The position numbers were made by a program, and so were the translations under genes. Shown here piece after piece: positions 1-8,667 of a DNA stretch of 64,000 nucleotides (the first letter of the stretch is position 1; each line of letters opens with the position of its first letter). Origin of the DNA: an uncultured Kiloniellaceae bacterium (GTDB lineage: Bacteria > Pseudomonadota > Alphaproteobacteria > Kiloniellales > Kiloniellaceae); contig CANMQP010000007.1 in assembly GCA_947500035.1 (NCBI GenBank), forward strand, positions 124,001 through 188,000, written 5' to 3'. The notes below the pieces were generated by a model that worked only from the letters and a program-made list of their open reading frames with translations, searched no databases and was not told where the DNA came from.

Positions 1-177
1 TGGGGTCATTATCGCCCCGCCGGTCTGGAACGACCCATTCCGGCGCTTGCGACCCTGCATCCGGCCTATTTACTGCGCCAACCGGCTCAAAAGCGCCTGG
101 CGTGGCGGGACCTGCTGTCGCTGGCGCAAGCCCTGGAGTCGGGCGAAGATCCTGTCGTCTCCGATTCGGGGCCCTAA
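1..177 (+). CDS. Uracil-DNA glycosylase family protein, C-terminal end (partial)
   Basis: Frame 1 is open from the window edge to a TAA at 175-177, giving the last 58 residues of a protein whose start lies outside. The end resembles the C terminus of family 4/5 uracil-DNA glycosylases: a THP-like segment reading ATLHPAYLLRQPAQKR, followed by a tryptophan-containing helix (LAWRDLLSLAQAL). In these enzymes the HPA(Y/S)LLR segment is part of the uracil-binding and DNA-intercalation region. The family removes uracil from DNA in base-excision repair. The following genes (lytic transglycosylase, moaB) fit the order I remember from other Alphaproteobacteria. The catalytic N-terminal part and the iron-sulfur cysteines cannot be seen here. 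Confidence 0.8.
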   Translation, partial: WGHYRPAGLERPIPALATLHPAYLLRQPAQKRLAWRDLLSLAQALESGEDPVVSDSGP

Positions 178-295
178 CCAGACCCCGTCAGCTGGAGGCA
201 GTAACCTTAACACCTTCTTTAGCCATATAGTTTAAGCCGTTTATTGCGGTCTCGCGCTGCATTGATTAACCTTGAGCGGTATCTTCGGGGGTCTC

Positions 296-2284
296 TTGAA
301 TCTGTCTGTGAATCTTTGCGTTTCGACGCTTTGCCGCGCCGGCGTCGCCGCTGGCTCATTTTTGGCCAAGGGCAAGAGCGTTCCTATCGCCGCACTGTTG
401 GTCATGGGCGCACCGCTGATATCTCCCGATTCATCGCTATCCCCTGCGACCCAAGCCCTCGCGGCTGAGCGTTCCGAGGAACGCGCGGCGAAGCAGCCCG
501 CCGTTCAGACAGCCGCGGCTGCGAAACAAGCGCCGATCCCGGCCAAGGCGCAAACCGCGCCAAAAGTGCTTTCAGAAACAGACGCCCAGCTTTATCGCGA
601 CATTTTCGCTTTGCAGAAGGCCGGAAAATGGCAGAAAGCGGACAAGAAGATCGCCCTGCTCGGCGACCAGCGCCTCATGGGCCATATCCTGGCGCAGCGA
701 TATCTGCACCCCACCGCCTATCGCTCGAAGTACAAAGAGCTGAGCGCCTGGTTGAAAGCCTATGCGGATCATCCGCAAGCCCCACGGCTTTACAAGCTTG
801 CTCTGAAGCGCCGCCCGAAGAACTACCGGATGCCGACGCGCCCGGAAATTCGCAAGGCCGGCCCGCGCATCGCAGAGGCAAGCGTCACAACCGCGAAGCC
901 GAAAAAGCGATTCTACAAGCTGCCTAGCAAGAAACTCAGCAAAGCAAATCGCCGGGCGGCAAACAGCCTGAAGCGGCAAATCCACAGAAACGCCCTGCGC
1001 ACCCGTCTGAGCGTGACAGAGAAACTTCTGTCCGGCAAAAAGGCGAAGCAACTGCTCCATCGGGCTGAGATCGATGACGGCTATAGCAAAATAGCTGCCG
1101 CCTGGTTTTATTACGGCAACGACCAGAAAGCCTATAATCTGGCCAGTTCCGCCGCGGCACGCTCCCGGAAGTACGTCCCCATTGCCGACTGGATCGCCGG
1201 TCTGGCGGCCTGGCGGCTGGGTGATATGGAAAAGGCCGGTGAGCACTTCGCGCATCTGGCGACCGCGGAACGCGCATCAGGTTGGAATACGGCCTCCGGC
1301 GCCTATTGGGCAGCGCGGGTCAGTCTGAAGCTGCGCAAGCCCGCCGAAATGAGCCACTGGCTGAACATCGCGGCGCGCTATCCCCGGACTTTTTACGGAT
1401 TGCTGGCGAGAGGCGCACTGGGCCTGAACCTGGAATTCACCTCGCACCTGACCGAAATCGACAGCGCTGAGCTGGAGAAGCTGCAGAGCATCCCCGAGGG
1501 TGCGCGGGCACTCGCCCTGGCCCAGGTCGGCCGCTGGAGCGACGCCCAGGACGAACTCCTGCGTCTGGTCAAAGCCAACGACCCGAACCTGACCGACGAG
1601 CTTCTCACGCTCTCCGAATTGGTCGGCATGCCGAACCTGGCCTATAAGCTGGGTTCACAACTCGCCCGCCGCCAGCCGTCGGGCATGGACACTGACACGA
1701 TCGACGCCGCACTCTACCCGATCCCGCCCTGGAGCCCGCAAGGCGGCTTTAAGCTGGACCGGGCGCTGATTTACGCGGTGATGCGTCAGGAATCCTCGTT
1801 CAATCCGCGCGCGAAAAGCCCGGATGGGGCCAGAGGCTTGCTGCAGCTGATGCCCGCAACCGCCGGCTATATCGCAAAGCAGAGTTTCCGCGGCAAAAGG
1901 AAGCGGCAGCTTTATGAGCCGACCTTGAATATGAAGCTCGGGCAGAGCTACATCAGTTACCTGCTGAAGCACAATTTTGTGCAGGGCGACCTCTTCCGCT
2001 TGACCACGGCATATAACGGCGGCCCGGGGAATCTCAACAAATGGCAGCGTAAGATGGCTTTCAATGACGACCCGCTGCTCTTCATTGAAAGCCTGCCGTC
2101 GCGCGAGACCCGCCTCTTCGTGGAACGGGTGCTGGCGAACCTCTGGATTTACCGGACCCGGCTTGGCCAGGACACACCGTCTCTCGAAGCCATTGCCGCG
2201 GGCGACTGGCCGCAGTATGAATCCCTCGACAACAACCGCACGAGGGTGGCCAGCAGCGGTGGAGATACCCGCAGCGGCCGATAA
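296..2284 (+). CDS. Soluble lytic murein transglycosylase (Slt70-like)
   Basis: Exported peptidoglycan lyase that cleaves the glycan between MurNAc and GlcNAc with formation of 1,6-anhydroMurNAc. The protein has a hydrophobic N-terminal segment, an Ala/Lys-rich stretch, a long alpha-helical middle domain and a C-terminal SLT domain. The catalytic glutamate is in MRQESSFNPRAKS (about residue 499), followed by GLLQLMPATA and the TTAYNGGPGN motif typical of the family. The length of about 660 residues matches Slt70. No ATG is well placed: the open frame runs from a TTG at 272, but I prefer the in-frame TTG at 296 because a GGGGG purine run lies 5 bases upstream. It is followed by moaB after only 5 bases, so the two are probably cotranscribed. 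Confidence 0.9.
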   Translation: MNLSVNLCVSTLCRAGVAAGSFLAKGKSVPIAALLVMGAPLISPDSSLSPATQALAAERSEERAAKQPAVQTAAAAKQAPIPAKAQTAPKVLSETDAQLYRDIFALQKAGKWQKADKKIALLGDQRLMGHILAQRYLHPTAYRSKYKELSAWLKAYADHPQAPRLYKLALKRRPKNYRMPTRPEIRKAGPRIAEASVTTAKPKKRFYKLPSKKLSKANRRAANSLKRQIHRNALRTRLSVTEKLLSGKKAKQLLHRAEIDDGYSKIAAAWFYYGNDQKAYNLASSAAARSRKYVPIADWIAGLAAWRLGDMEKAGEHFAHLATAERASGWNTASGAYWAARVSLKLRKPAEMSHWLNIAARYPRTFYGLLARGALGLNLEFTSHLTEIDSAELEKLQSIPEGARALALAQVGRWSDAQDELLRLVKANDPNLTDELLTLSELVGMPNLAYKLGSQLARRQPSGMDTDTIDAALYPIPPWSPQGGFKLDRALIYAVMRQESSFNPRAKSPDGARGLLQLMPATAGYIAKQSFRGKRKRQLYEPTLNMKLGQSYISYLLKHNFVQGDLFRLTTAYNGGPGNLNKWQRKMAFNDDPLLFIESLPSRETRLFVERVLANLWIYRTRLGQDTPSLEAIAAGDWPQYESLDNNRTRVASSGGDTRSGR

Positions 2285-2289
2285 AAGCT

Positions 2290-2835
2290 ATGGCGCGCAT
2301 CGACGAAACACTTCCTTTCCTCCCCGTCAATATCGCGGTTCTCACAGTCTCGGACAGCCGGACTCTGGAGGACGATAAGTCCGGCCGGGTTCTCTGTGAG
2401 ATGATCGAAGCCGACAATCACAAGGTCGCCAGCCGCGAAATCATCCGCGACGACTACGAGGTGATCGTCGCAAAGCTGCGCGGCTACAGTGCCGACCCCG
2501 GGATCGATGTGGTCATCACCACCGGGGGAACCGGCGTGACCGGACGCGATACTACGCCGGAAGCCATGAAAGCGGTGCTGGACAAGGAAATTGAAGGCTT
2601 TGGCGAACTCTTCCGTTGGCTGAGCTACCAAAAGATCGGCACTTCGACGATCCAGAGCCGGGCGCTCGGCGGTGTGGCCGATGGAACCTATATGTTCGCA
2701 CTGCCCGGTTCGCCGGGGGCCTGTAAGGACGGTTGGGGCGATATCCTGAAATTCCAACTCGACTCCCGGCACCGGCCCTGCAATCTGGTTGAGCTGATGC
2801 CACGCCTTAAAGAGCACCTCAAGGCAACCGGCTGA
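2290..2835 (+). CDS. moaB: Molybdenum cofactor biosynthesis protein B
   Basis: MoaB/MogA family protein, 181 residues. These proteins adenylylate or bind molybdopterin in the molybdenum cofactor pathway in the cytoplasm. Visible motifs are the N-terminal [12 protein letters not shown] strand, the molybdopterin-binding loop [11 protein letters not shown] (about residues 78-88), a PEA(M) segment and the [10 protein letters not shown] loop near the C terminus. Length agrees with MoaB of E. coli (about 170). It starts 5 bases after the transglycosylase stop. Its last 17 bases overlap the 3' end of the convergent glycosyltransferase gene on the other strand. Confidence 0.95.
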   Translation: MARIDETLPFLPVNIAVLTVSDSRTLEDDKSGRVLCEMIEADNHKVASREIIRDDYEVIVAKLRGYSADPGIDVVITTGGTGVTGRDTTPEAMKAVLDKEIEGFGELFRWLSYQKIGTSTIQSRALGGVADGTYMFALPGSPGACKDGWGDILKFQLDSRHRPCNLVELMPRLKEHLKATG

Positions 2836-3442
2836 CGGCTCTGCGGTAAAGATCGAGATCCGCACCGGAATCGATATCGTCAAGCTGCTCCAGCAGGCCG
2901 TAAGAGGCCCCGCGCAACCCGGAAAGAGTGTCTTGAAGTGTTTGCGCGCTGGACCAGCGCACCTGATCGAACGGTAGCGGCGTGCGCAGACAGGGGCGCC
3001 GGGCGGCACCGATAAGCCAGTAGCCGCCATCCGCTGCGGGTCCGAACACCCAGCTTTTCCTGCCAAGCAGGCGAAAGGCTTGAGCCAGGTGTTCCGGCTC
3101 GATTCCGGGAATGTCCGAACCGATGACAACGACCGGACCTCGCGGAAGCCTCCGCAAAAACCGACCCATCCTTTGTCCAAGATCACCCCGGCCTTGCGGA
3201 ACGACAGACACCTCGCGGGGAATACCGGCGACTTTGAAGACGGCCTGATCCGGCGTGATGGCCAAACAGACCCTCCACCTGCGGTCGCGCCCCAGGCGTC
3301 GCAAGAGTGCCTTGAGCGTATTTCGGTAAAAGCGCCAGGCCGCAATATCTCCGACATCACGCGCCAGGCGCCGCTTTCCTACCCCAACCTGCGGCAGGCG
3401 GCCCATGACCACGACGGTTCCAAGACTTCGACCTGCCGTCAT
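2819..3442 (-). CDS. TIGR04282-type glycosyltransferase (DUF2064 family)
   Basis: A 207-residue protein with the nucleotidyl/glycosyl transferase A fold of the DUF2064/TIGR04282 family. Recognisable features are the N-terminal VVVMGRLPQVGVGKRRLA loop, the acidic motif VVVIGSDIPGI (about residues 100-110) and the FGPAADGGYWLIGA signature near residue 135. The family is named for arsenosugar biosynthesis clusters, but many members sit outside such clusters and no arsS-like radical SAM gene is in the window, so the substrate is unknown. Its ATG lies 3 bases after the TGA of the upstream glycosyltransferase, with no separate Shine-Dalgarno, which suggests translational coupling. The 3' end overlaps moaB by 17 bases. 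Confidence 0.85.
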   Translation of the reverse strand: MTAGRSLGTVVVMGRLPQVGVGKRRLARDVGDIAAWRFYRNTLKALLRRLGRDRRWRVCLAITPDQAVFKVAGIPREVSVVPQGRGDLGQRMGRFLRRLPRGPVVVIGSDIPGIEPEHLAQAFRLLGRKSWVFGPAADGGYWLIGAARRPCLRTPLPFDQVRWSSAQTLQDTLSGLRGASYGLLEQLDDIDSGADLDLYRRAVSRLP

Positions 3443-3445
3443 GGG

Positions 3446-4132
3446 TCAGTAAAGCCGGGTCAGCAACCGCGGCGGCGTGCCCAGGCTGAAGAGCGCCAAG
3501 AGGGCGACATTGCGGATAGGCCGCAGCCACCAGCCATCCCGTCGATAGCGTACAGCCGATGTCGTGGCCGTCGCCGGCAGACAGCAAATTCGCCGCCGCC
3601 CGATCCGTCGCACCATGTCGACGTCTTCCATGAGTGGAAAGCACCTGAAACCGCCAAGCTGCCTGTAGAAATCCCTGCTGATCAGCAGTCCCTGATCGCC
3701 GTAAGGCAGGCCCAGAACCCGGTTGCGCCAGTGGGTGATGCGTTCGACCCTGCGTGCGCGTGGATCAGGATCGTCCAGCGCGAAGCGAAAGACCGCAGCA
3801 TGTTCGCGATTTGCGGGATCTTCGATGAAGGCTGAAACAACCTGGCACCATGCCGCATCGAGCCGCGTATCCGCGTGCAGGAACAGCAGCCACTCGGCAG
3901 CGGCTTGCGCGCCCCCTCTCGACAATTGTCCGCCACGGCTGGCCGGCGCCTCAATCACTTTGGCGCCCAGCGTTTCCGCGACCTCGGGCGTGCCATCCTT
4001 CGAGCCGCCATCCACCACAATCACTTCATGGATGAGTGGCTCTCCCTCCGTGTTTTTCAACGCCGAAGCAGTCCGCGGCAGGACAGCACGCGAATTGTAT
4101 GTCGGGATCACAATTGAGAGAGATGCGGTCAT
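3446..4132 (-). CDS. Family 2 glycosyltransferase (TIGR04283-type)
   Basis: GT-A fold glycosyltransferase of about 228 residues. Motifs seen: IVIPTYNS at the N terminus, VVDGGSKDGT (nucleotide binding), FLHADTRLD (metal-binding DxD-like region), QGLLISRDFY and a C-terminal hydrophobic helix. The open frame extends upstream to 4201, but the ATG at 4132 is preceded by an AAAGGCGG ribosome-binding site and begins directly at the conserved first strand, so I place the start there. With the following TIGR04282-type gene it forms a two-gene operon; this pairing is known for the two families and suggests they act on one glycosylation pathway. The acceptor is unknown. Confidence 0.87.
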   Translation of the reverse strand: MTASLSIVIPTYNSRAVLPRTASALKNTEGEPLIHEVIVVDGGSKDGTPEVAETLGAKVIEAPASRGGQLSRGGAQAAAEWLLFLHADTRLDAAWCQVVSAFIEDPANREHAAVFRFALDDPDPRARRVERITHWRNRVLGLPYGDQGLLISRDFYRQLGGFRCFPLMEDVDMVRRIGRRRICCLPATATTSAVRYRRDGWWLRPIRNVALLALFSLGTPPRLLTRLY

Positions 4133-4262
4133 TCCGCCTTTGTCACATAGCCATTGCCGGTGCTTCGGCTTTATCTTGCCGGGCGCGGTTTGTCCACCCA
4201 CGCAGGTTTGCGCGAAGCAAAACCGAAGTTAGATTACCAGCAGCGCCAGAATTCGGAAAGTC

Positions 4263-5348
4263 ATGAGCGTAACAGCAAACCTGCCCGCCCTCCTCGCCAA
4301 GCTTCAGGAAATCCAAGACTTCGGCAGCACCGCGCTGGAGGAACTCCAACCGCTTGAGGTCAAAGGCCTCGCGCATGATCATGTCGAGGTGAAGGGCCGA
4401 AACCTGCTGCTGCGGGTGCCCAAGCAAAGCCAGTTCGCCATGGCGGCCGCGGAAAACCTCAACTACCAGGCGGCCTGTTTTCGCAGGGTCGGCGAGAGCG
4501 GTCACGCCCCCGCACTAGAGGCGGTCATCGCCCCCTGTAAGTCTGTCTCCATGGGCGCACTCCTGGTCGAGCAGATCGACGGTCGTCCGCCCTCCCTGCC
4601 CCAGGACCTGGGCGCACTGGCCGAGTGCATGGCGCGGGTCCATGCCCTGCCGGTGCCAGACACAACCCAAAGACCGCCGCTTGAGGATCACCCGAACCCT
4701 GTGGCCGGTGCCATGAAGGAAATCGAACAGCAGGCCAGATTTCTGGATGAGGCTGCCCTCAGCGCTGAAGCCCGGCAGGAGATCGAGTCAGAGCTCGCCT
4801 GGGCCCGGCTCTTCGCGGCGGAAACCGAGGGACAATCGCAACCTCAAACCCTGGTTCTGACCGACACTCACCCTGGAAATTTCTTGATCGATCCAGAGGG
4901 GCGCGCCATCATCGTGGACCTCGAGAAAGCGCTCTACGGTTCCCCGGCGACCGACCTCGCCCACGCGACGATTTACTCCTCCACGACCTGGGACACGGAT
5001 GTATACGCGGATCTGTCAATCGACGAGATCGCGGCCTTCTACCAGCGCTATTTAGAGACGATCCCAGAGGAGCTGGCTGAAAGTCTGCGCCCCTGGATGC
5101 TTCCTCTGCGGCGCATCACCCTGCTGCGGGCGGTCACCTGGTGTGCAAAATGGCGGGTCCTGCAAAGCCGGAGCAAAACCGAGAACAAGCATTCGGCTGC
5201 GTCCACTGAGGACTGGTCGGCTGAAAACAACACATCGGACCTGATTGCCCATGTCGCAGGGCGTGTGGATGAATACCTGCAAGCGAAAACCCTGCGGCGT
5301 ATGCGCGCCGAATGGTTGGGGTCGGCTTCCTTGCGCGATTTTTTCTAG
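4263..5348 (+). CDS. APH-family phosphotransferase (kinase-like protein)
   Basis: A 361-residue protein of the aminoglycoside phosphotransferase/choline kinase superfamily. The N-terminal lobe has a beta-rich region with VKGRNLLLRVPK. The catalytic loop reads LTDTHPGNFLID, a variant of the usual HGDxHxxN in which the first His-Gly-Asp is Leu-Thr-Asp, and the metal-binding segment is IVDLEKALYGSPATDLAH (Asp-Leu-Glu in place of DWE). The start ATG has GGAAAG upstream. It is divergent from the glycosyltransferase operon. Members of this family phosphorylate small molecules such as sugars, choline or antibiotics; nothing here identifies the substrate. Confidence 0.78.
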   Translation: MSVTANLPALLAKLQEIQDFGSTALEELQPLEVKGLAHDHVEVKGRNLLLRVPKQSQFAMAAAENLNYQAACFRRVGESGHAPALEAVIAPCKSVSMGALLVEQIDGRPPSLPQDLGALAECMARVHALPVPDTTQRPPLEDHPNPVAGAMKEIEQQARFLDEAALSAEARQEIESELAWARLFAAETEGQSQPQTLVLTDTHPGNFLIDPEGRAIIVDLEKALYGSPATDLAHATIYSSTTWDTDVYADLSIDEIAAFYQRYLETIPEELAESLRPWMLPLRRITLLRAVTWCAKWRVLQSRSKTENKHSAASTEDWSAENNTSDLIAHVAGRVDEYLQAKTLRRMRAEWLGSASLRDFF

Positions 5349-5422
5349 CCCGGGCCTAACACTTCCTAGAGACTTTACGGCGCATACCGAGTGTTCGGCA
5401 AATCCTATAAAGACAGCATGAT

Positions 5423-6784
5423 ATGGCGACACTTCTTGCACGCAACGCAGCGCTCCTGGCCACTTTCGGCCCCGACAAGCGTGAAATAAGAGACGGCGGG
5501 CTTTTCATCAGAGACGGCGTCATCGAAGCTGTCGGTCCCACGGCTGAGCTTCCCGAAACCGCCGACCGCGTGATCGACCTGCGCGGTCATGTCGCGCTGC
5601 CCGGTTTGATCAACACGCACCACCACCTCTATCAGAGCCTCACGCGGGTCGTTCCGGCGGCGCAGGATGCCCTGCTCTTCGACTGGCTGAAGACGCTTTA
5701 CCCGCTCTGGGGCCGCCTGACGCCGGCAGCGCTCAAGACTGCGACGAAAAGCGGGATCGCCGAGCTGCTTCTCTCCGGCTGCACAACGACCAGCGATCAC
5801 CTCTATCTTTTTCCCAACGCTTGCCGGCTCGACGACAGCATCGAGGCCGCCCTGGAAACCGGCATCCGCTTTCACGCCACCCGGGGCAGCATGAGTATCG
5901 GTGAGTCCAAAGGCGGGCTCCCGCCGGATTTCCTGGTCGAGGAAGAAGCCGATATCCTGCGGGACTGCCAGCGCGTCGTCGAGAGCTACCACGACCCGGC
6001 GGACTTTGCGCGGATTCAGGTCGCCCTGGCTCCCTGCTCGCCCTTTTCCGTAAGCCGAGACCTGATGCGCGAAACCGCCGTCATGGCACGCAGCTACGGT
6101 GTCAGGCTGCATACGCATCTGGCCGAAAACGCGCAGGATATCGTCTACTCCGAAGAGACCTTTGGCCAAAGACCGGGCGCCTATGCCGAAGAACTGGGCT
6201 GGGTCGGCGAAGACGTCTGGCATGCCCACTGCGTTCAGTTGGATGAAAGCGAGATTGAGCTCTTTGCCAAGACCGGTACAGCGGTCGCCCATTGTCCCTG
6301 CTCGAATATGCGCCTGGGTTCCGGCATTGCGCCGCTGCGCCGCATGCTCGACAGCAGCATAGCCGTCGGTCTGGGCGTCGACGGTTCAGCGTCCAATGAC
6401 GGCGCCCATCTGCTCGGCGAGGCACGGCAGGCCATGCTGCTGCAACGGGTACGTGAAGGCGCAGCGGGACTGTCTGCACGAGAAGCCCTGGGCGTTGCGA
6501 CCAGAGGCGGCGCGCGGGCGCTCGGCCGGAAAGATCTGGGAGCACTTGCGCCGGGGATGGCAGGTGACTTTGCTGCCTTTTCCACCGAAACCGCCGTCAT
6601 GGCGGGTGCCGGCAGCGATCCTCTGGCCGCGCTGGTGTTCTGCGGTCCGCACCGCGCGCGCTACACCGTCGTCGGCGGAGATGTGCTGGTCGATCAGGGA
6701 GAAATCACTACCCTCGATCTGCCGAAGCTCTTAGCCGAGCACAGGGCAGCCGCGGCGGATCTGTTGCGCGACGAAGCCCGATAA
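5423..6784 (+). CDS. 8-oxoguanine deaminase
   Basis: A 453-residue metal-dependent amidohydrolase of the cytosine deaminase/TrzN-AtzA group. The metal-binding HxH appears as LINTHHHLYQSLTR, with HTHLAEN, VWHAHCVQLDESE and the aspartate motif GLGVDGSASNDGAHL in order. The pattern GLINTHHHLYQSLTR followed by FDWLKTLYPLWGRL and GVDGSASNDG is characteristic of 8-oxoguanine deaminases (EC 3.5.4.32), which convert 8-oxoguanine to uric acid; other guanine-type or s-triazine hydrolases are the alternative. The start ATG has only a weak upstream purine run. It is convergent with the sugar dehydrogenase gene, 22 bases away. Confidence 0.88.
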   Translation: MATLLARNAALLATFGPDKREIRDGGLFIRDGVIEAVGPTAELPETADRVIDLRGHVALPGLINTHHHLYQSLTRVVPAAQDALLFDWLKTLYPLWGRLTPAALKTATKSGIAELLLSGCTTTSDHLYLFPNACRLDDSIEAALETGIRFHATRGSMSIGESKGGLPPDFLVEEEADILRDCQRVVESYHDPADFARIQVALAPCSPFSVSRDLMRETAVMARSYGVRLHTHLAENAQDIVYSEETFGQRPGAYAEELGWVGEDVWHAHCVQLDESEIELFAKTGTAVAHCPCSNMRLGSGIAPLRRMLDSSIAVGLGVDGSASNDGAHLLGEARQAMLLQRVREGAAGLSAREALGVATRGGARALGRKDLGALAPGMAGDFAAFSTETAVMAGAGSDPLAALVFCGPHRARYTVVGGDVLVDQGEITTLDLPKLLAEHRAAAADLLRDEAR

Positions 6785-6806
6785 CATCAGGCCCACGGAC
6801 CGAGTA

Positions 6807-7964
6807 TTACGACGCAGGCTCCAGACGAATCAGCGATCCCTCGGAATCATCGATCAGCAGATAGAGCAATCCGTCGGGTCCCTGGCGCACATCGCGCACC
6901 CGCTCATCATAGTCGACCAACAGCTGCTCCTGATGCACGACGCGCTCTCCCACCAGTTCCATGCGGATTAGGGCCCGTGCGGAGAGGCCGCCGACAAAGA
7001 GGTTACCATTCCAATCCGGAAAGGCGTCGCCGTCGTAAAACGACAGTCCCGAGGGCGAAATCGACGGCACCCAATAGGTGATGGGTTGCGCCATTCCGGA
7101 TTTACTGGTGCCCTCGCCGATCGAAAAGCCGGCGTAGCTGCGTCCGTAGGTGATAACCGGCCAACCAAAGTTCGTGCCGGCCTCGACGAGATTCAGCTCA
7201 TCACCGCCGCGCGGACCATGCTCGACCGTCCAGATCCGGTTGGTGCCGGGCTGAAGTGCCATGCCCTGCGGATTGCGATGTCCCCAGGAATAGATTTCCG
7301 GATGGGCGTCGGCATTGTCTTTAAAGGGGTTGTCGTCCGGCACCTCGCCATCCGCGGTCACGCGGATCACCTTACCGGCATGATCCTTCAAGTCCTGGGC
7401 CCGGTCCGGGTCTCCGCGGTCACCCGAGGTGATGTAGAGCATCCCATCGGCACCGAACAGCAGGCGCGACCCGAAGTGCCGGCCGCCCCCCGACTTGGCC
7501 TCAACGGCAAAAATCTGTTCCACGTCGGTCAAGGCGTCGCCTTCCAGGCGTCCTTTGACAACTTCGGTTCCGGCACCACCCTCGCCGGCGCCCGAATAGG
7601 ACAGATAGATCAGTTGGTTGTTTTCGAAGTCGGGATGGATCACGACATCGAGCATCCCGCCCTGGCCGCTCTCGACGACCTCGGGCACACCGGAAACCGG
7701 TTTCGGCGCTTCGCCCTCACGGACAATGTTCAGACGTCCCGGACGTTCGGTGACCAGCATCGCGCCGTCGGGCAGAAACGCCAATCCCCAGGGATGCTCC
7801 AGGTTTTCTGCAAGCGTGACGATCCGAAAGTCATGCTCTTCGCTCTTGATGACGTCCGCGGAGGCCCGGTCGGTCAGAATGACGGCCCCTGCAACCAGTG
7901 CGCCGGATGTAAAAACCGCTGAAAGCACTTTGATGGAACGCGCGTTTGCTAAACCCAGTCGCAT
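6807..7964 (-). CDS. PQQ-dependent aldose sugar dehydrogenase family protein
   Basis: A periplasmic protein of 385 residues with an N-terminal signal peptide (hydrophobic VLSAVFTSGALVAGAVIL, probable cleavage after ASA). The mature part is a six-bladed beta-propeller of the soluble glucose/sorbosone dehydrogenase (YliI) family. Signatures include NLEHPWGLAFLPDG, GGRHFGSRLLFG, a GHRNPQGMALQPGT stretch and WTVEHGPRGGDELN, which contribute PQQ and calcium ligands. Length matches E. coli YliI (about 370). Such enzymes oxidise aldoses with pyrroloquinoline quinone. No pqq genes are in the window, so the cofactor source is not known. Confidence 0.9.
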   Translation of the reverse strand: MRLGLANARSIKVLSAVFTSGALVAGAVILTDRASADVIKSEEHDFRIVTLAENLEHPWGLAFLPDGAMLVTERPGRLNIVREGEAPKPVSGVPEVVESGQGGMLDVVIHPDFENNQLIYLSYSGAGEGGAGTEVVKGRLEGDALTDVEQIFAVEAKSGGGRHFGSRLLFGADGMLYITSGDRGDPDRAQDLKDHAGKVIRVTADGEVPDDNPFKDNADAHPEIYSWGHRNPQGMALQPGTNRIWTVEHGPRGGDELNLVEAGTNFGWPVITYGRSYAGFSIGEGTSKSGMAQPITYWVPSISPSGLSFYDGDAFPDWNGNLFVGGLSARALIRMELVGERVVHQEQLLVDYDERVRDVRQGPDGLLYLLIDDSEGSLIRLEPAS

Positions 7965-8088
7965 AGATAAAGCCCCTCTTGCACCTTTGAGTTAACCGGA
8001 CCGGTTGAGGCTTTCGATATAGGAACGAAGCCCCGCAAAAACCAGCAAGGCGTTGCCCGGAAGATGATTTCCACCAGGCACAGCCACG

Positions 8089-8337
8089 TTATTCTTCCGG
8101 AATTCCCTCGAGGCGGAACTCCCACCATCCCAGCAAACACTCACCAAAATCCGGACTCACAATACCGTCCAACAGGAAGTAGGCACGGATACGCGACTGA
8201 ACCACCAGAAGAGGCAGGTCTGAGGACTTGACCATGTCGGCCTCGATCCAGTCGCAGGGATTGAAACTCTCGTAGCGAACGAAAGTGGCGCCAGCCGCAA
8301 CAACAGCGAGACCAATGACCACAGCGAGATACTTCAT
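8089..8337 (-). CDS. Small hypothetical exported or membrane-anchored protein
   Basis: An 82-residue protein. Residues 3-18 form a hydrophobic helix (LAVVIGLAVVAAGATF) that could be a signal peptide or anchor. The remainder has two cysteines (CDWIEADM and GECLLGWW) that could form a disulfide after export, and an acidic C terminus. I do not recognise a family. The gene stands alone between the sugar dehydrogenase and the antiporter. Codon use looks like that of its neighbours and an equally long competing frame is not obvious, so I consider it probably real. Confidence 0.55.
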   Translation of the reverse strand: MKYLAVVIGLAVVAAGATFVRYESFNPCDWIEADMVKSSDLPLLVVQSRIRAYFLLDGIVSPDFGECLLGWWEFRLEGIPEE

Positions 8338-8667
8338 TCCTGCGTCTTTCCAACATCACTCAAGAAAACGGCTCATGCCGGCCGCGCGGCAGCCGGTATA
8401 ACCGCTTGCACGCACTCGACGGCCGGGGCCGGACAGCGCCGAGCGTCATCGTCTATTTTAGCGCCAAAGACAAATGATTAGGGTCTTTGTCATACATTTG
8501 ATGGAGAATACACAGTCTTGACTCTTTCCATTACCCGACTTCGGGCTCTCTCTGATCGCACGAACAGGCATCACACGTCAGGGCAAGGTTTTATGTGTTT
8601 TCCCAGTTTGAAGCCATCTGCCATCAAATTGATTCCAAATAAAAAGCTCATGTTCTAGACTCCGATC
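8338..8667. other. Intergenic region, divergent promoters
   Basis: About 330 bases between the small exported protein gene (minus strand) and the antiporter gene (plus strand). The left half is GC-rich. The right half is AT-richer, as expected for promoters. An inverted repeat CAAAGAC/GTCTTTG with an 11-base spacer lies at 8465-8489 and could be an operator or hairpin. GANTC sites occur near 8520 and 8656. I see no RNA gene and no convincing open frame. Confidence 0.4.

Noticed and set aside
2149-3360. A 403-codon minus-strand frame across moaB and the end of the transglycosylase gene
   Set aside because: It overlaps three supported genes and contains no domain.
3080-3835. A 251-codon plus-strand frame over the glycosyltransferase operon
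   Set aside because: Both glycosyltransferases on the minus strand carry full motifs; this product does not.
2819-4132. Arsenosugar biosynthesis locus
   Set aside because: Only the two family names suggest it; no arsenic-specific gene is present.
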